A stretch of 64,000 nucleotides of DNA from DATBGZ01 sp036557785 (GTDB taxonomy: Bacteria > Actinomycetota > Actinomycetes > Mycobacteriales > Micromonosporaceae): positions 1 through 64,000 of the forward strand of contig DATBGZ010000049.1 in NCBI GenBank assembly GCA_036557785.1. The letters run 5' to 3'. Below, piece by piece: positions 42,682-50,206 of the stretch. A program made the translations under genes and the position numbers. Positions within the stretch are counted from its first letter, which is position 1, and every line of letters starts with the position of its first letter. The notes below the pieces were generated by a model. It was not told the origin of the DNA. It ran no database searches and saw nothing but the letters and a program-made list of their open reading frames with translations.

Positions 42682-42713
42682 AAGGCCCCGGGCTCCACGG
42701 CCCGGGGCTTTTT
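42682..42713 (+). terminator. Intrinsic terminator/attenuator before chorismate mutase
   Basis: The stem GCCCCGGG (42685-42692) and CCCGGGGC (42701-42708) has an 8-base loop, is extended by A-A-G/T-T-T pairs, and is followed directly by TTTTT (42709-42713). It is the only hairpin noted in the window with a classical U-run, and it lies between the leader peptide and the aroQ start. A competing pairing is possible between CCGGG at 42634-42638 (inside the leader frame, just after the Tyr codons) and CCCGG at 42687-42691. A further 7-bp hairpin joins 42651-42657 to 42674-42680. Confidence 0.85.
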
Positions 42714-42769
42714 CGTGCTCCACGGCCGCGACCCGACCCACACCCAGCCAACTGCGCCGAGGAGCACAG

Positions 42770-43075
42770 ATGACGACCAGCGTGATCCGGACCAGCACCG
42801 GGGTCCCGGCCAGCACCGAGAACAGCGGCGCCGACGAGCGCATCACCGCGTTGCGCCGGCGCCTGGACGAGATCGACCAGAAGCTCATCGAGCTGTGGCG
42901 AGAACGCGCCGAGATCTCCCATGAGGTGGGCGTGACCCGCGTCGCCGCCGGCGGCACCCGGCTCGTCCTGGCCCGGGAGCAGGAGATCCTCAACCGGTTC
43001 CGCGAGGCGCTCGGTGCCGACGGCACCCAGCTCGCCCTGCTGGTTCTGCGGGCCGGGCGGGGCAAGCTCGTCTGA
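42770..43075 (+). CDS. Chorismate mutase, AroQ type
   Basis: 101-residue monofunctional AroQ-fold enzyme converting chorismate to prephenate, the committed step toward Phe and Tyr. The single helical domain shows RITALRRRLDEIDQKLIELW (about 25-44), RAEISHEVGVTRVAAGGTRL (about 46-65) and REQEILNRFREALGADGTQL. The conserved active-site pattern of Arg (first helix), Lys-Leu, the R-x-x-x-x E segment and the C-terminal Gln is in place. Cytoplasmic, no secretion signal. ATG at 42770 follows GAGGAG. It is probably under attenuation by the leader at 42600-42713. Length and motif match the short actinobacterial chorismate mutases that partner DAHP synthase. Confidence 0.92.
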   Translation: MTTSVIRTSTGVPASTENSGADERITALRRRLDEIDQKLIELWRERAEISHEVGVTRVAAGGTRLVLAREQEILNRFREALGADGTQLALLVLRAGRGKLV

Positions 43076-43098
43076 GCCCTGGGCCATACGATCTTGGG

Positions 43099-43836
43099 AT
43101 GAGCTTCCCACCCTCGGCCGAGCCGCTCGCTGACGTGAGCCGGGCACTCGGCGTCTTCGCCCACCCGGACGACGTCGACTTCAGCTCCGCCGGAACCGTG
43201 GCCCGCTGGGTCGCCCAGGGCATCGAGGTCTCGTACCTGATCGTGACCCGCGGCGACTCGGGCGGATTCGACGACACCCCTCGGGACCAGATGCCGGCCC
43301 TGCGCGAGGCCGAGCAACGCGCCGCCGCGGCCGAGCTGGGCGTGACCCAGCTCGCGTTCCTCGACGGCTACCGCGACGGTTACCTGACCCCGACGATCGA
43401 CCTGCGCCGCGACCTCGCCCGGGCGATCCGGCAGGCCCGGCCCGACCGGGTGCTGACCAACTCGCCGCTGCGGCGCTGGGAACGGATCTCCGGCCCGAGC
43501 CACCCCGACCACCTGGCCGTCGGTGAGGCGACCACGTGCGCGATCTACCCCGACGCTCGCAACCCGTTCGCGTTCCCGGAGCTGCTCGTCGAAGGATGGC
43601 AACCGTGGGTGGTGCGGGAGGTCTGGTACGCCGGCGGCCCCGACCCCGACCACGTGATCGACGTGACCGCCACCTTCGACGCCAAGCTCGCCGCGCTACG
43701 GCGCCATGTCACCCAGACCAGCCACATGGACGATCTCGAGGGCATATTGCGGCGGCGGATGGAGCCGGTCGCTGCGGCCGCCGGCCTGGCCGCGGGCAGC
43801 CTCGCCGAGTCATTCACGATCATCCGTACGGAGTAG
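43099..43836 (+). CDS. PIG-L family deacetylase
   Basis: 245 residues of the LmbE-like/PIG-L zinc-dependent N-deacetylase family, which includes the mycothiol enzymes MshB and Mca. The zinc motif is GVFAHPDDVDFSSAGTVARW (about 18-37; AHPDD, with the expected acidic residue two positions later as Asp rather than Glu). The third ligand is in SHPDHLAVGEAT (about 134-145). TRGDSGGFDD fits the substrate loop. The protein is shorter than MshB, and I cannot say whether the substrate is a mycothiol precursor or another N-acetyl sugar. It starts 23 bases after chorismate mutase on the same strand. Confidence 0.9.
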   Translation: MSFPPSAEPLADVSRALGVFAHPDDVDFSSAGTVARWVAQGIEVSYLIVTRGDSGGFDDTPRDQMPALREAEQRAAAAELGVTQLAFLDGYRDGYLTPTIDLRRDLARAIRQARPDRVLTNSPLRRWERISGPSHPDHLAVGEATTCAIYPDARNPFAFPELLVEGWQPWVVREVWYAGGPDPDHVIDVTATFDAKLAALRRHVTQTSHMDDLEGILRRRMEPVAAAAGLAAGSLAESFTIIRTE

Positions 43837-43866
43837 GCCGGGGTCGCGCCCGATCGCCAGCCCTGC

Positions 43867-44547
43867 TCAGACGATGCGGTGGTGGGCGGCCCACCGGGAC
43901 AGCTCGTACCGGTTGGAAACCTGCAGCTTGCGCAGCACGTTCGAGACGTGGGTCTCCACCGTCTTGATGGAGATATAGAGCTCCTTGGCGATCTCCTTGT
44001 AGGCGTACCCGCGGGCGAGCAGCCGCAGCACCTCGCGCTCCCGGTTGGTGAGCTGATCCAGCTCCGGATTGGCGGCCGCGTCGGGACGGGCGAAGGCATC
44101 GAGCACGAACCCGGCCAGTCGCGGGCTGAAGACCGCGTCGCCCTCGGCCACCCGCCGTACGGCGTCGGCGAGCTGCTCGCCCGAGATCGTCTTGGTCACG
44201 TACCCGCGGGCGCCCGACCGGATCAGGCCGATCACGTCCTCGACGGCGTCCGACACGGAGAGCGCGAGGAAACGCACGCCCGGATGGGTCTGCCGCACTG
44301 CCTCCAGCACGGCCCTGCCACCGCCATCGGGCATGTGCACGTCGAGGAGCACGACATCGGGGAGCAGGGTGGTGATCGCCGCGATGGCCGCGGCCACCGT
44401 TCCCGCCTCGCCCACCACCTCGATGCGTGGCGCCGCGCCGGTGGCCTGACTGCGCAGCTCGGAGCGCACCCCGGCCCGGAACATCGCATGATCGTCGACG
44501 AGGAAGACCCGCAGCGGGCCGCCCGACGGCTCGACTTCCGCGGTCAT
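43867..44547 (-). CDS. LuxR/NarL-family response regulator
   Basis: 226 residues. Receiver domain: RVFLVDDHAMFRAGVRSELR (about 14-33; acidic pocket), phosphoacceptor Asp in LPDVVLLDVHMPDGGG (about 70-85), the switch Ser in ALSVSD and Lys in GYVTKTIS. The C-terminal helix-turn-helix is LTNREREVLRLLARGYAYKE followed by IAKELYISIKTVETHVSNVL. It should bind DNA as a dimer after phosphorylation by the kinase encoded immediately upstream, with which it shares an ATGA overlap. A palindrome at 45976-46000 in the divergent promoter region is a candidate binding site. Confidence 0.95.
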   Translation of the reverse strand: MTAEVEPSGGPLRVFLVDDHAMFRAGVRSELRSQATGAAPRIEVVGEAGTVAAAIAAITTLLPDVVLLDVHMPDGGGRAVLEAVRQTHPGVRFLALSVSDAVEDVIGLIRSGARGYVTKTISGEQLADAVRRVAEGDAVFSPRLAGFVLDAFARPDAAANPELDQLTNREREVLRLLARGYAYKEIAKELYISIKTVETHVSNVLRKLQVSNRYELSRWAAHHRIV

Positions 44548-45875
44548 CGTGCCGCCTCCTTTCCGGCGCCAGCAGGTGCCTGGGCCCGGTGGATGGTGAG
44601 CTCCACTTCGGTACCCTCCCCGGGGACCGAGCGCACCTGCGCCGTTCCGCCATGCCGTTGCATGCGCCCGATGATCGAGCCGCGCACGCCGTGCCGATCG
44701 TCATCCACTGTGGACAGATCGAAGCCGACCCCCCGGTCGCGGACGAAGACCGTCAGGGCGTCCGCTTCCACCTCCGCGTAGAGGGAGACGCTCGTCACCT
44801 TCGCGTGGCGGGCCGCGTTGACCAGCGCCTCCCGGGTCGCCGCCACGAGCGCGGCCACCCGCTCGTCGTGGTCGGCGTCACCCACCACCACGGTCTCGAC
44901 GGTCAGGCCATACGCGTCCTCCACCTCGGCCGCCACCTGCTCGAGCGCCGCCGCGAAGCGCTCGCTCGGCGACCCGGTGGGCCGGTAGAGCCAGCCCCGC
45001 AGGCTGCGCTCCTGGCCGCGAGCCAGGCGGGCCACCGTGCCCGGGTCGGCGGCGTGCCGCTGGATCAGGGCGAGCGTGTGCAGCACCTGGTCGTGCACGA
45101 TCGCCGCCACCTCCGCGCGCTCCTGCTCCCGGATGCGGGCGATCCGTTCCTCACGCAACTGCCCGGCCAGCCGCCAGAGCACCGGTGCCAACGCGAGCAC
45201 CAGGCCGGCGAGCGCGAGCAGCGCGAAGAGCAGGCCGAGCAGGGTCGGCGACAGGCCCTGCCGGCCAGGTGCGAAGAAGCTCAGGATGCCGATGATCCCC
45301 ACGCTCATGAGCAGCCCGCCGCTGATCACGCGCACGAAGAACCACCGACGCTCCGGCGCCGGGCCGAGCACGACGGTCGCCGGCGTCGCCGCGATCGGGC
45401 CGGCACCGGAGGCGTCCGGCACCGCGGCCCGCTCCACCCGCCGGCGCTGGGGGTCCGCCTGGTGCCAGATGATCCCGGCGCCCAGGGCCACGACCGCGGC
45501 GAGAGCGACCACCGCGGAGTCGACCGTGTAGACCCGGAACTGTCCGACCAGCACGATCACGCCGGTCGCGAGCGCCCCGAACGCCACCCGCTGCAGGCTG
45601 CGCCGGGGATAGCGCGTCCGGCCGCTCGCGGCCGGTTCGACGGGGACCACGGCCCAGAACGCGACGTAGAGCAGTGCCCCGAAACCGCTCGCGGCCAGGA
45701 GGGCCACGAAGACCAGGCGGACGACGAGCGCGGGCGCATGCAGGTGCCGGGCCAGGCCGCCCGCGACGCCCGCGACCAGCTTGTCGTCGCGGTTGCGGAA
45801 CAACCGCCGAAACTGCGGACGTACAGCCGGCACCTGCGTGGTACCGGCCGGGTGCACCGCTGGTGGTATGACCAT
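44544..45875 (-). CDS. PspC-domain sensor histidine kinase
   Basis: 443 residues. The N-terminal PspC domain (DDKLVAGVAGGLARHLHAPA, then VVRLVFVALLAASGFGALLY) is followed by four or five further membrane segments up to about residue 215. After these comes a HisKA_3-type phosphoacceptor region IREQERAEVAAIVHDQVLHT (His about residue 245). The ATPase domain shows the N box ALVNAARHAKVTSVSLYAE, DRGVGFDLS and GGTAQVRSVPGEGTEVEL. This domain pairing is typical of actinobacterial envelope-stress kinases. ATG at 45875 follows CAAGGAG. The response regulator follows with ATGA overlap; the PspC gene is divergent, so the three probably form one signalling module. Confidence 0.93.
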   Translation of the reverse strand: MVIPPAVHPAGTTQVPAVRPQFRRLFRNRDDKLVAGVAGGLARHLHAPALVVRLVFVALLAASGFGALLYVAFWAVVPVEPAASGRTRYPRRSLQRVAFGALATGVIVLVGQFRVYTVDSAVVALAAVVALGAGIIWHQADPQRRRVERAAVPDASGAGPIAATPATVVLGPAPERRWFFVRVISGGLLMSVGIIGILSFFAPGRQGLSPTLLGLLFALLALAGLVLALAPVLWRLAGQLREERIARIREQERAEVAAIVHDQVLHTLALIQRHAADPGTVARLARGQERSLRGWLYRPTGSPSERFAAALEQVAAEVEDAYGLTVETVVVGDADHDERVAALVAATREALVNAARHAKVTSVSLYAEVEADALTVFVRDRGVGFDLSTVDDDRHGVRGSIIGRMQRHGGTAQVRSVPGEGTEVELTIHRAQAPAGAGKEAAR

Positions 45876-45975
45876 GGCTCCTTGCCCGCGCTTGTCGACC
45901 GATCGATCGTCACACGCGGCGTGGGGGCCCGACCAGTGGGCTTGTCCCCGATCCGGAGCGGCGAGAAGCCAGGGT

Positions 45976-46000
45976 TGCCTCAGGGTCGGTACCCGAGGCA
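45976..46000. promoter_or_regulatory. Bulged palindrome between the divergent PspC genes
   Basis: TGCCTCAGGGT, spacer CGGT, then ACCCGAGGCA: the halves are complementary except for one extra A. It lies 32 bases before the PspC/toast-rack gene start and 101 bases before the kinase start, a suitable place for autoregulation of both units by the response regulator. This is inference from position and symmetry only. Confidence 0.5.
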
Positions 46001-46031
46001 CGTCGGGTGCCCGCGGCGCGACCATCGGAGC

Positions 46032-47327
46032 GTGACGAACCCGTCTGCGCCCAGCGCGCCGCCCGTGCCCCCGCCGGGCTCCCAGCCCCCGCCGGGCTCG
46101 GTGCCCCCACCCGGCTCTCAACCTCCGCCCGGCCACCATCCCGGCGCCGATCCGCCCCACCTGACCGCGTTCGCCTGGCGGCATCGCCTCGTCCGCCCGG
46201 TACGGGGGCGGACGTTCGCGGGCGTCTGCGGGGCCTTCGCCCGAGCGACGGACACCGATCCCGTGCTGTGGCGGGTCGTGCTCGTGGTGCTCACGATCTT
46301 CGGTGGGATGGGCCTGCTCATCTACCTGCTCGCGTGGCTGCTGCTGCCGGCCGACGGCGACACCGCCTCGCCCGTCGAGGCCCTCGGTGGGCGTGGCCAC
46401 TCCCGCACGTCGGCGGTCCGCACGATCGTCGGCCTGGTGATCGCGGCGATCGGGCTCAGCGGGTACTTCTTCACCCCCTACCGGGCGACGCCGCTGATCG
46501 CCCTGCTGATCCTGGGCGGGGTCCTGCTGCTCCTGCTGCGCGACCGGTCGCCGGGCCGGGGCAGCCGCGCCGTGCCGCCGCCGTACCCCGCTGCCATGGC
46601 GAGCACGCCGGCGGGGCCGCCGTTCGCGCCGCATGGGCCGTTCGTGCCGCCGCCGGTGCCGCCGTCGCCGTCAGTCGTGTGGACGCCACCGCCACCGCCG
46701 CCGCCGCGACCACGACCGCCACGTTCGCGCCTGGGCGGAGTGACCCTTTCCCTGGCGGTGCTCGTGGTCGGCGCGCTGGGTGCCTGTGACCTCGCCGGGC
46801 TCTCCGTCCCCTCGCTCGCGTACTTCGCGGCACCTCTGGCGGTACTCGGGCTCGGTCTGGTCGTCGGCGGCTGGTTCGGGCGGGCGCGCTGGCTGATCCC
46901 GTTCGGGGTGGCGTTGGCCCTCGCCCTGGGTGGCGGGTGGACCGCCCTGCAGGTCGGGCAATGGAGCCGGCCGAGCATCGGTGTCGCCATCTATACGCCC
47001 CATTCTGTCAGCGAGATCCAGGACAGCTACGAGCGCAACATCGGCAGCGTCACGCTGGATCTGTCCGATGTGGACTTCACTGGCCGCAGCGTCGATTTCG
47101 CGGCTCGGGTCGGCGTCGGCGACCTCAAGATCGTGCTTCCCTCCGATGTGGACGTCGTCATCGACGCCAACGACGGGACGGGCGACGCCGATGTGCTGGG
47201 CACGCGGTGGAGCGGCGTGGGCAACGAGCCCCGGCACATCGACGATGTCGGGTCGGACGGTCCTGGCGGCGGAGCGTTGCACATCACCGCGTCCGTCCGT
47301 ATCGGGAGTTTGGAGATCAACCGATGA
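46032..47327 (+). CDS. PspC-domain membrane protein with C-terminal toast-rack-like domain
   Basis: 431 residues. A Pro-rich N-terminus (repeats of PPPGS/PPPG) is followed by a PspC domain (FAGVCGAFARATDTDPVLWR, then TIFGGMGLLIYLLAWLLLP). Two more hydrophobic hairpins flank a Pro-rich loop with a run of eight prolines at about residues 219-228. The external C-terminal beta domain contains DSYERNIGSVTLDLSDVDFT and FAARVGVGDLKIVLPSDVDV, and resembles LiaF/toast-rack domains that sense the cell envelope in concert with PspC-type kinases. GTG at 46032; the GGAG just upstream is unusually close. The stop overlaps the next gene as ATGA. Divergent from its likely cognate kinase. Confidence 0.87.
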   Translation: MTNPSAPSAPPVPPPGSQPPPGSVPPPGSQPPPGHHPGADPPHLTAFAWRHRLVRPVRGRTFAGVCGAFARATDTDPVLWRVVLVVLTIFGGMGLLIYLLAWLLLPADGDTASPVEALGGRGHSRTSAVRTIVGLVIAAIGLSGYFFTPYRATPLIALLILGGVLLLLLRDRSPGRGSRAVPPPYPAAMASTPAGPPFAPHGPFVPPPVPPSPSVVWTPPPPPPPRPRPPRSRLGGVTLSLAVLVVGALGACDLAGLSVPSLAYFAAPLAVLGLGLVVGGWFGRARWLIPFGVALALALGGGWTALQVGQWSRPSIGVAIYTPHSVSEIQDSYERNIGSVTLDLSDVDFTGRSVDFAARVGVGDLKIVLPSDVDVVIDANDGTGDADVLGTRWSGVGNEPRHIDDVGSDGPGGGALHITASVRIGSLEINR

Positions 47328-47671
47328 GCACCGAGACACCCGCGCCGAAGCCATCGCGGGCCCGGCACCGCACCGATGTGCTCTCCCTGATCTTCGGCCT
47401 GCTGTTCGTCGCCGCGGCGGTCTGGTGGGCGGCCGGCCACTACCTGCACCTGGGATGGCACCTCGACTGGCAGCCGCCGAACTTCGGGTGGTTCGTCGCG
47501 GGCGGCCTGATCCTCGTGGGCCTGGCCGGCCTCGTGGCGAGCCTGCGGCGGGACCGCACCGAGCAACCCGACCCGACCGCAGCGGTACCGGTGCCGAGCC
47601 CGCCCGCGCCCGACCGGCCGGATGAGCCACGCGAGCCGGCGATCGACCGGGAGGAACCGACCGGGCCCTGA
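47324..47671 (+). CDS. Small two-pass membrane protein co-translated with the PspC gene
   Basis: 115 residues. A basic N-terminus (TPAPKPSRARHRTDV) is followed by membrane segments LSLIFGLLFVAAAVWWAAGH and FGWFVAGGLILVGLAGLVAS, joined by YLHLGWHLDWQPPN. The tail is charged and Pro-rich (PDRPDEPREPAIDREEP). I do not recognise a family. ATG at 47324 lies inside the upstream stop (ATGA), and GGAGAT lies 9-14 bases before it. Coupling to the PspC/toast-rack gene suggests an accessory role in the same envelope-stress module. Confidence 0.78.
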   Translation: MSTETPAPKPSRARHRTDVLSLIFGLLFVAAAVWWAAGHYLHLGWHLDWQPPNFGWFVAGGLILVGLAGLVASLRRDRTEQPDPTAAVPVPSPPAPDRPDEPREPAIDREEPTGP

Positions 47672-47725
47672 CGACGGTTGCCTATGCTGAGCCGGTCACG
47701 GCCCCGTGAGGTGAGGAGCCCGCCG

Positions 47726-48997
47726 GTGAGTTCACCCGATCCGACACAGACCCCGTTGACGCAGCGCCTGATGAGCGCCGCCGAACAGTTCTTCCAGACC
47801 CGCGTCTCGCCGGTGGCGGGCGGGGCGATCGCCGCCGACTTCACCCGCCATCCCGGCCCCAAGCACGGCCTGGTCGTCGGCGCGGCCCCGGGCTCGGAGG
47901 TGGTCAGCGCGGCGGTCGACGCGCTGAGCACGGAGGACTCCCTGACCGTCGTGGCGGGTAGCGCCACCGAGGACGTCCGGTCGCAGATCCGGCTCGCCGG
48001 CGCCTGGGTCGAGCAACGGGTGGCCGTCGTGGAGTCGCTGACCGACGCCCCCGACGCGGCCCACGCGGTGCTCGTGGCGCAGCCCCTGGAGGGCAGCGCC
48101 GACGAGGCGCGGGCCGAGTTGGACGCGCTGGCCAAGCACCTGCGCCCCGGCGGAGTCCTCAGCGTCGCGGTACCCGCGGCCGCATTCCTCGCCGGGGGGG
48201 CGGGGCAGGAGCTGGACCGGCAGAGCGTGCTGTTCGGGGTCGGCTCCGACGTTGTCGTGCGCAGCATGCCGCCGCTGCGCGTGCATCGTCTGCGCTACAC
48301 CCCCGCCGACGCGGCTCTGGCCGAGAAGCTGGCGCCACTGGCCCGCACCAGCAGCGTGCAGCTCACGCCGCGCATGAGCATCGACTCGAACGGCGTGGTG
48401 GCGGCGGCGCTCTGCCTCGGCGCTGCCGTGGCGCTGCGCAAGCACCGCAGGCTGTGGCTGTTGCCCGCACTCGCCGCAGCCCCGGTCGCCGCGTTCTTCC
48501 GCGACCCGCACCGCGAGGTGCCCACCGACGCCGCGGCCATCGTCGCCGCCAGCGACGGCACGGTGCTCTCGGTCGACACGGTCCGGGACGAGCGCCTCGG
48601 CCCGGACGAGTTCCTGCGCATCGCGGTCTTCCTCTCGGTCCTGGATGTGCACATCAACCGGGCACCCGTGGCGGGCCGGGTGGTCGACCACTTCGTGGTC
48701 GACGGCGGCAACGCCCCGGCGATGCGGCCGGAGGCCGAGCACAACGTGGCGGCGTACACGGTCCTCGAGACGACCCGGGGCACCGTGGCCGTCGCCCAGC
48801 GCACGGGCCTGATCGCCCGCCGGATCGTGCACCGGGCTCCGGTCGGGAGCCTGCTCGCCAAGGGTGAACGGTTCGGCCTGATCCGGTTCGGCTCCCGTAC
48901 GGACGTCTACCTGCCTGCCGGCCGGGTGACCGCGGTGGTCGACGCGCAGGACCGCGTCACCGGGGGCGAGACGGTGATCGCCCGCTGGACGCAGTGA
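47726..48997 (+). CDS. psd: Phosphatidylserine decarboxylase with N-terminal methyltransferase-like extension
   Basis: 423 residues. The last 220 or so form the short PSD: FFRDPHREVPTDAAAIVAAS (about 256-275), LRIAVFLSVLDVHINRAPVA (about 297-316, with the active-site His), and VAQRTGLIARRIV. The self-cleavage site is FGSRTDVYLP (about 388-397), where cutting before Ser creates the pyruvoyl group. The first 200 residues resemble a Rossmann methyltransferase remnant (KHGLVVGAAPGSEVVSAAVD, HLRPGGVLSVAVP), which ordinary PSDs lack. GTG at 47726 has GAGGAG upstream. It is convergent with pssA, the gene for the preceding step of phosphatidylethanolamine synthesis. Confidence 0.9.
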   Translation: MSSPDPTQTPLTQRLMSAAEQFFQTRVSPVAGGAIAADFTRHPGPKHGLVVGAAPGSEVVSAAVDALSTEDSLTVVAGSATEDVRSQIRLAGAWVEQRVAVVESLTDAPDAAHAVLVAQPLEGSADEARAELDALAKHLRPGGVLSVAVPAAAFLAGGAGQELDRQSVLFGVGSDVVVRSMPPLRVHRLRYTPADAALAEKLAPLARTSSVQLTPRMSIDSNGVVAAALCLGAAVALRKHRRLWLLPALAAAPVAAFFRDPHREVPTDAAAIVAASDGTVLSVDTVRDERLGPDEFLRIAVFLSVLDVHINRAPVAGRVVDHFVVDGGNAPAMRPEAEHNVAAYTVLETTRGTVAVAQRTGLIARRIVHRAPVGSLLAKGERFGLIRFGSRTDVYLPAGRVTAVVDAQDRVTGGETVIARWTQ

Positions 48998-49007
48998 GCC
49001 GGGTGGA

Positions 49008-50015
49008 CTAGCGGGCCAGGGCAGGGCGTGGACCGCGCCGGCGCTGCAGGAGCCAGAGCACCGGTCCGCTGACCAGATACAGGCTCACGACGGCAACGAA
49101 CGTGCCGGCGACGGTGATCATCACGGAGATCGCCGGCACGACCCACACCCACGCCGGCAGGCGCATGATCCGCGCGAGCTTGAGGTAGGGGAACGGCGTC
49201 ACCATCGCGACCGCGTAGACGCCGACGAACGCCACCTGGGCCCAGGCCGGGACCGAGTCCGGACCGACCAGGATGCTCAGGGCCAGTACGGCCGCCACCA
49301 TCGTGGTGGGCACGCCACAGAAGTGGTTGCCGCTCTTGGGTGACACGTTGAACCGGGCGAGCCGGATCGCGGCGCAGACGGCGACCAGCGCACAGACAAC
49401 GCCGGCAGACAGCTTCCCGGCACCCTGCCAGATCAGCCACTGATAGGTCACGATGCCCGTGGCCACGCCGAACGAGCTCAGATCGGCCAGCGAGTCCAGT
49501 TGCGCGCCGAAGGGGCTCGCCACGTTGAACCGCCGGGCCAGTCCGCCGTCGAACCCGTCGAGGACGACACACGCCAGCAGTGCCACCGCGGCCAGCCGCA
49601 GGTCCGGGGCCTGGCCGGTGAGCGCGAGGAAGACCGCGACCAGGCCGGTGAGCAGGCTGCCGATGGTGCACCCGTTGGCGACCGCGAACTTGACCCGGCG
49701 CGCCGTGGTGCGCTCGCCAGGAAGCAGCGGGATCGGGCCGGTCTGCGGGGCCAGCCGGGTCGGACCGACGGCCGGGCTGACCGGGGCGACGGCGATCGCG
49801 GCGGTGCCGAGCCGGCTCGTGGTGTCGCGATGGACGCTGCCCGGCGCGAGCGGGGAGGCCACGTACGTCCCCGTCGCCGAATGGCCGCGGGAACGGCCGG
49901 CAACCCGTGCGATCAGCTGGGTGGCGCGGGAACCGCCCCGGCGCAGGCGCGCCCAACGGCGTCCGGCGGGACGAGGACTGTCCAGACTCCGGCGCCGCCG
50001 CCAGACTCTCGCCAC
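49008..50015 (-). CDS. pssA: CDP-diacylglycerol-serine O-phosphatidyltransferase
   Basis: Membrane CDP-alcohol phosphatidyltransferase making phosphatidylserine. 335 residues. The defining motif D-G-x2-A-R-x8-G-x3-D-x3-D is exact: DGFDGGLARRF, then FGAQLDSLAD (about 153-177). About seven membrane segments begin at residue 112 or so (NGCTIGSLLTGLVAVFLAL). The first 105 residues are a long basic and Ala/Pro-rich extension without hydrophobic segments, probably cytoplasmic. GTG at 50015 follows GGAGG 7 bases upstream; a later start would shorten the extension. It ends 10 bases from the psd stop on the other strand. Confidence 0.93.
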   Translation of the reverse strand: MARVWRRRRSLDSPRPAGRRWARLRRGGSRATQLIARVAGRSRGHSATGTYVASPLAPGSVHRDTTSRLGTAAIAVAPVSPAVGPTRLAPQTGPIPLLPGERTTARRVKFAVANGCTIGSLLTGLVAVFLALTGQAPDLRLAAVALLACVVLDGFDGGLARRFNVASPFGAQLDSLADLSSFGVATGIVTYQWLIWQGAGKLSAGVVCALVAVCAAIRLARFNVSPKSGNHFCGVPTTMVAAVLALSILVGPDSVPAWAQVAFVGVYAVAMVTPFPYLKLARIMRLPAWVWVVPAISVMITVAGTFVAVVSLYLVSGPVLWLLQRRRGPRPALAR

Positions 50016-50206
50016 GCTCGACCTCCTGACAGACCTCGGCGAACCGGCGACTACACAATCGCATACGTCGGTACTCTTGGCGATGCCCCGGCCTCCAGAA
50101 CTTTACGGACATTCCGGGGTGAACGACTCAGCACTGCCCACACCGTTAGCTACTCTGAGTGACAAGACTGCCTCAACTTGCGGCGATCGGGAACACCGTG
50201 TGTCCC

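Larger units (their letters stand above)
42413..42769. other. 357-bp divergent region between pcrA and chorismate mutase, holding a leader peptide and attenuator
   Basis: The left part (42413-42590) should hold the pcrA promoter on the minus strand and the aroQ-leader promoter on the plus strand. A possible -10 element, CATACT, lies at 42587-42592, 7 bases before the leader-peptide GTG, so the leader mRNA might begin at or near that codon. The right part contains the leader peptide (42600-42665), the terminator (42682-42713) and the aroQ ribosome-binding site GAGGAG (42759-42764). Confidence 0.7.

Noticed and set aside
40067..42769. Long N-terminal extension of chorismate mutase in the open plus frame
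   Set aside because: The frame is merely open opposite pcrA; the ribosome-binding site and family alignment place the start at 42770.
44427..46031. Long N-terminal extension of the PspC/toast-rack protein
   Set aside because: Opposite-strand shadow of the histidine kinase gene; protein-like sequence begins only at 46032.
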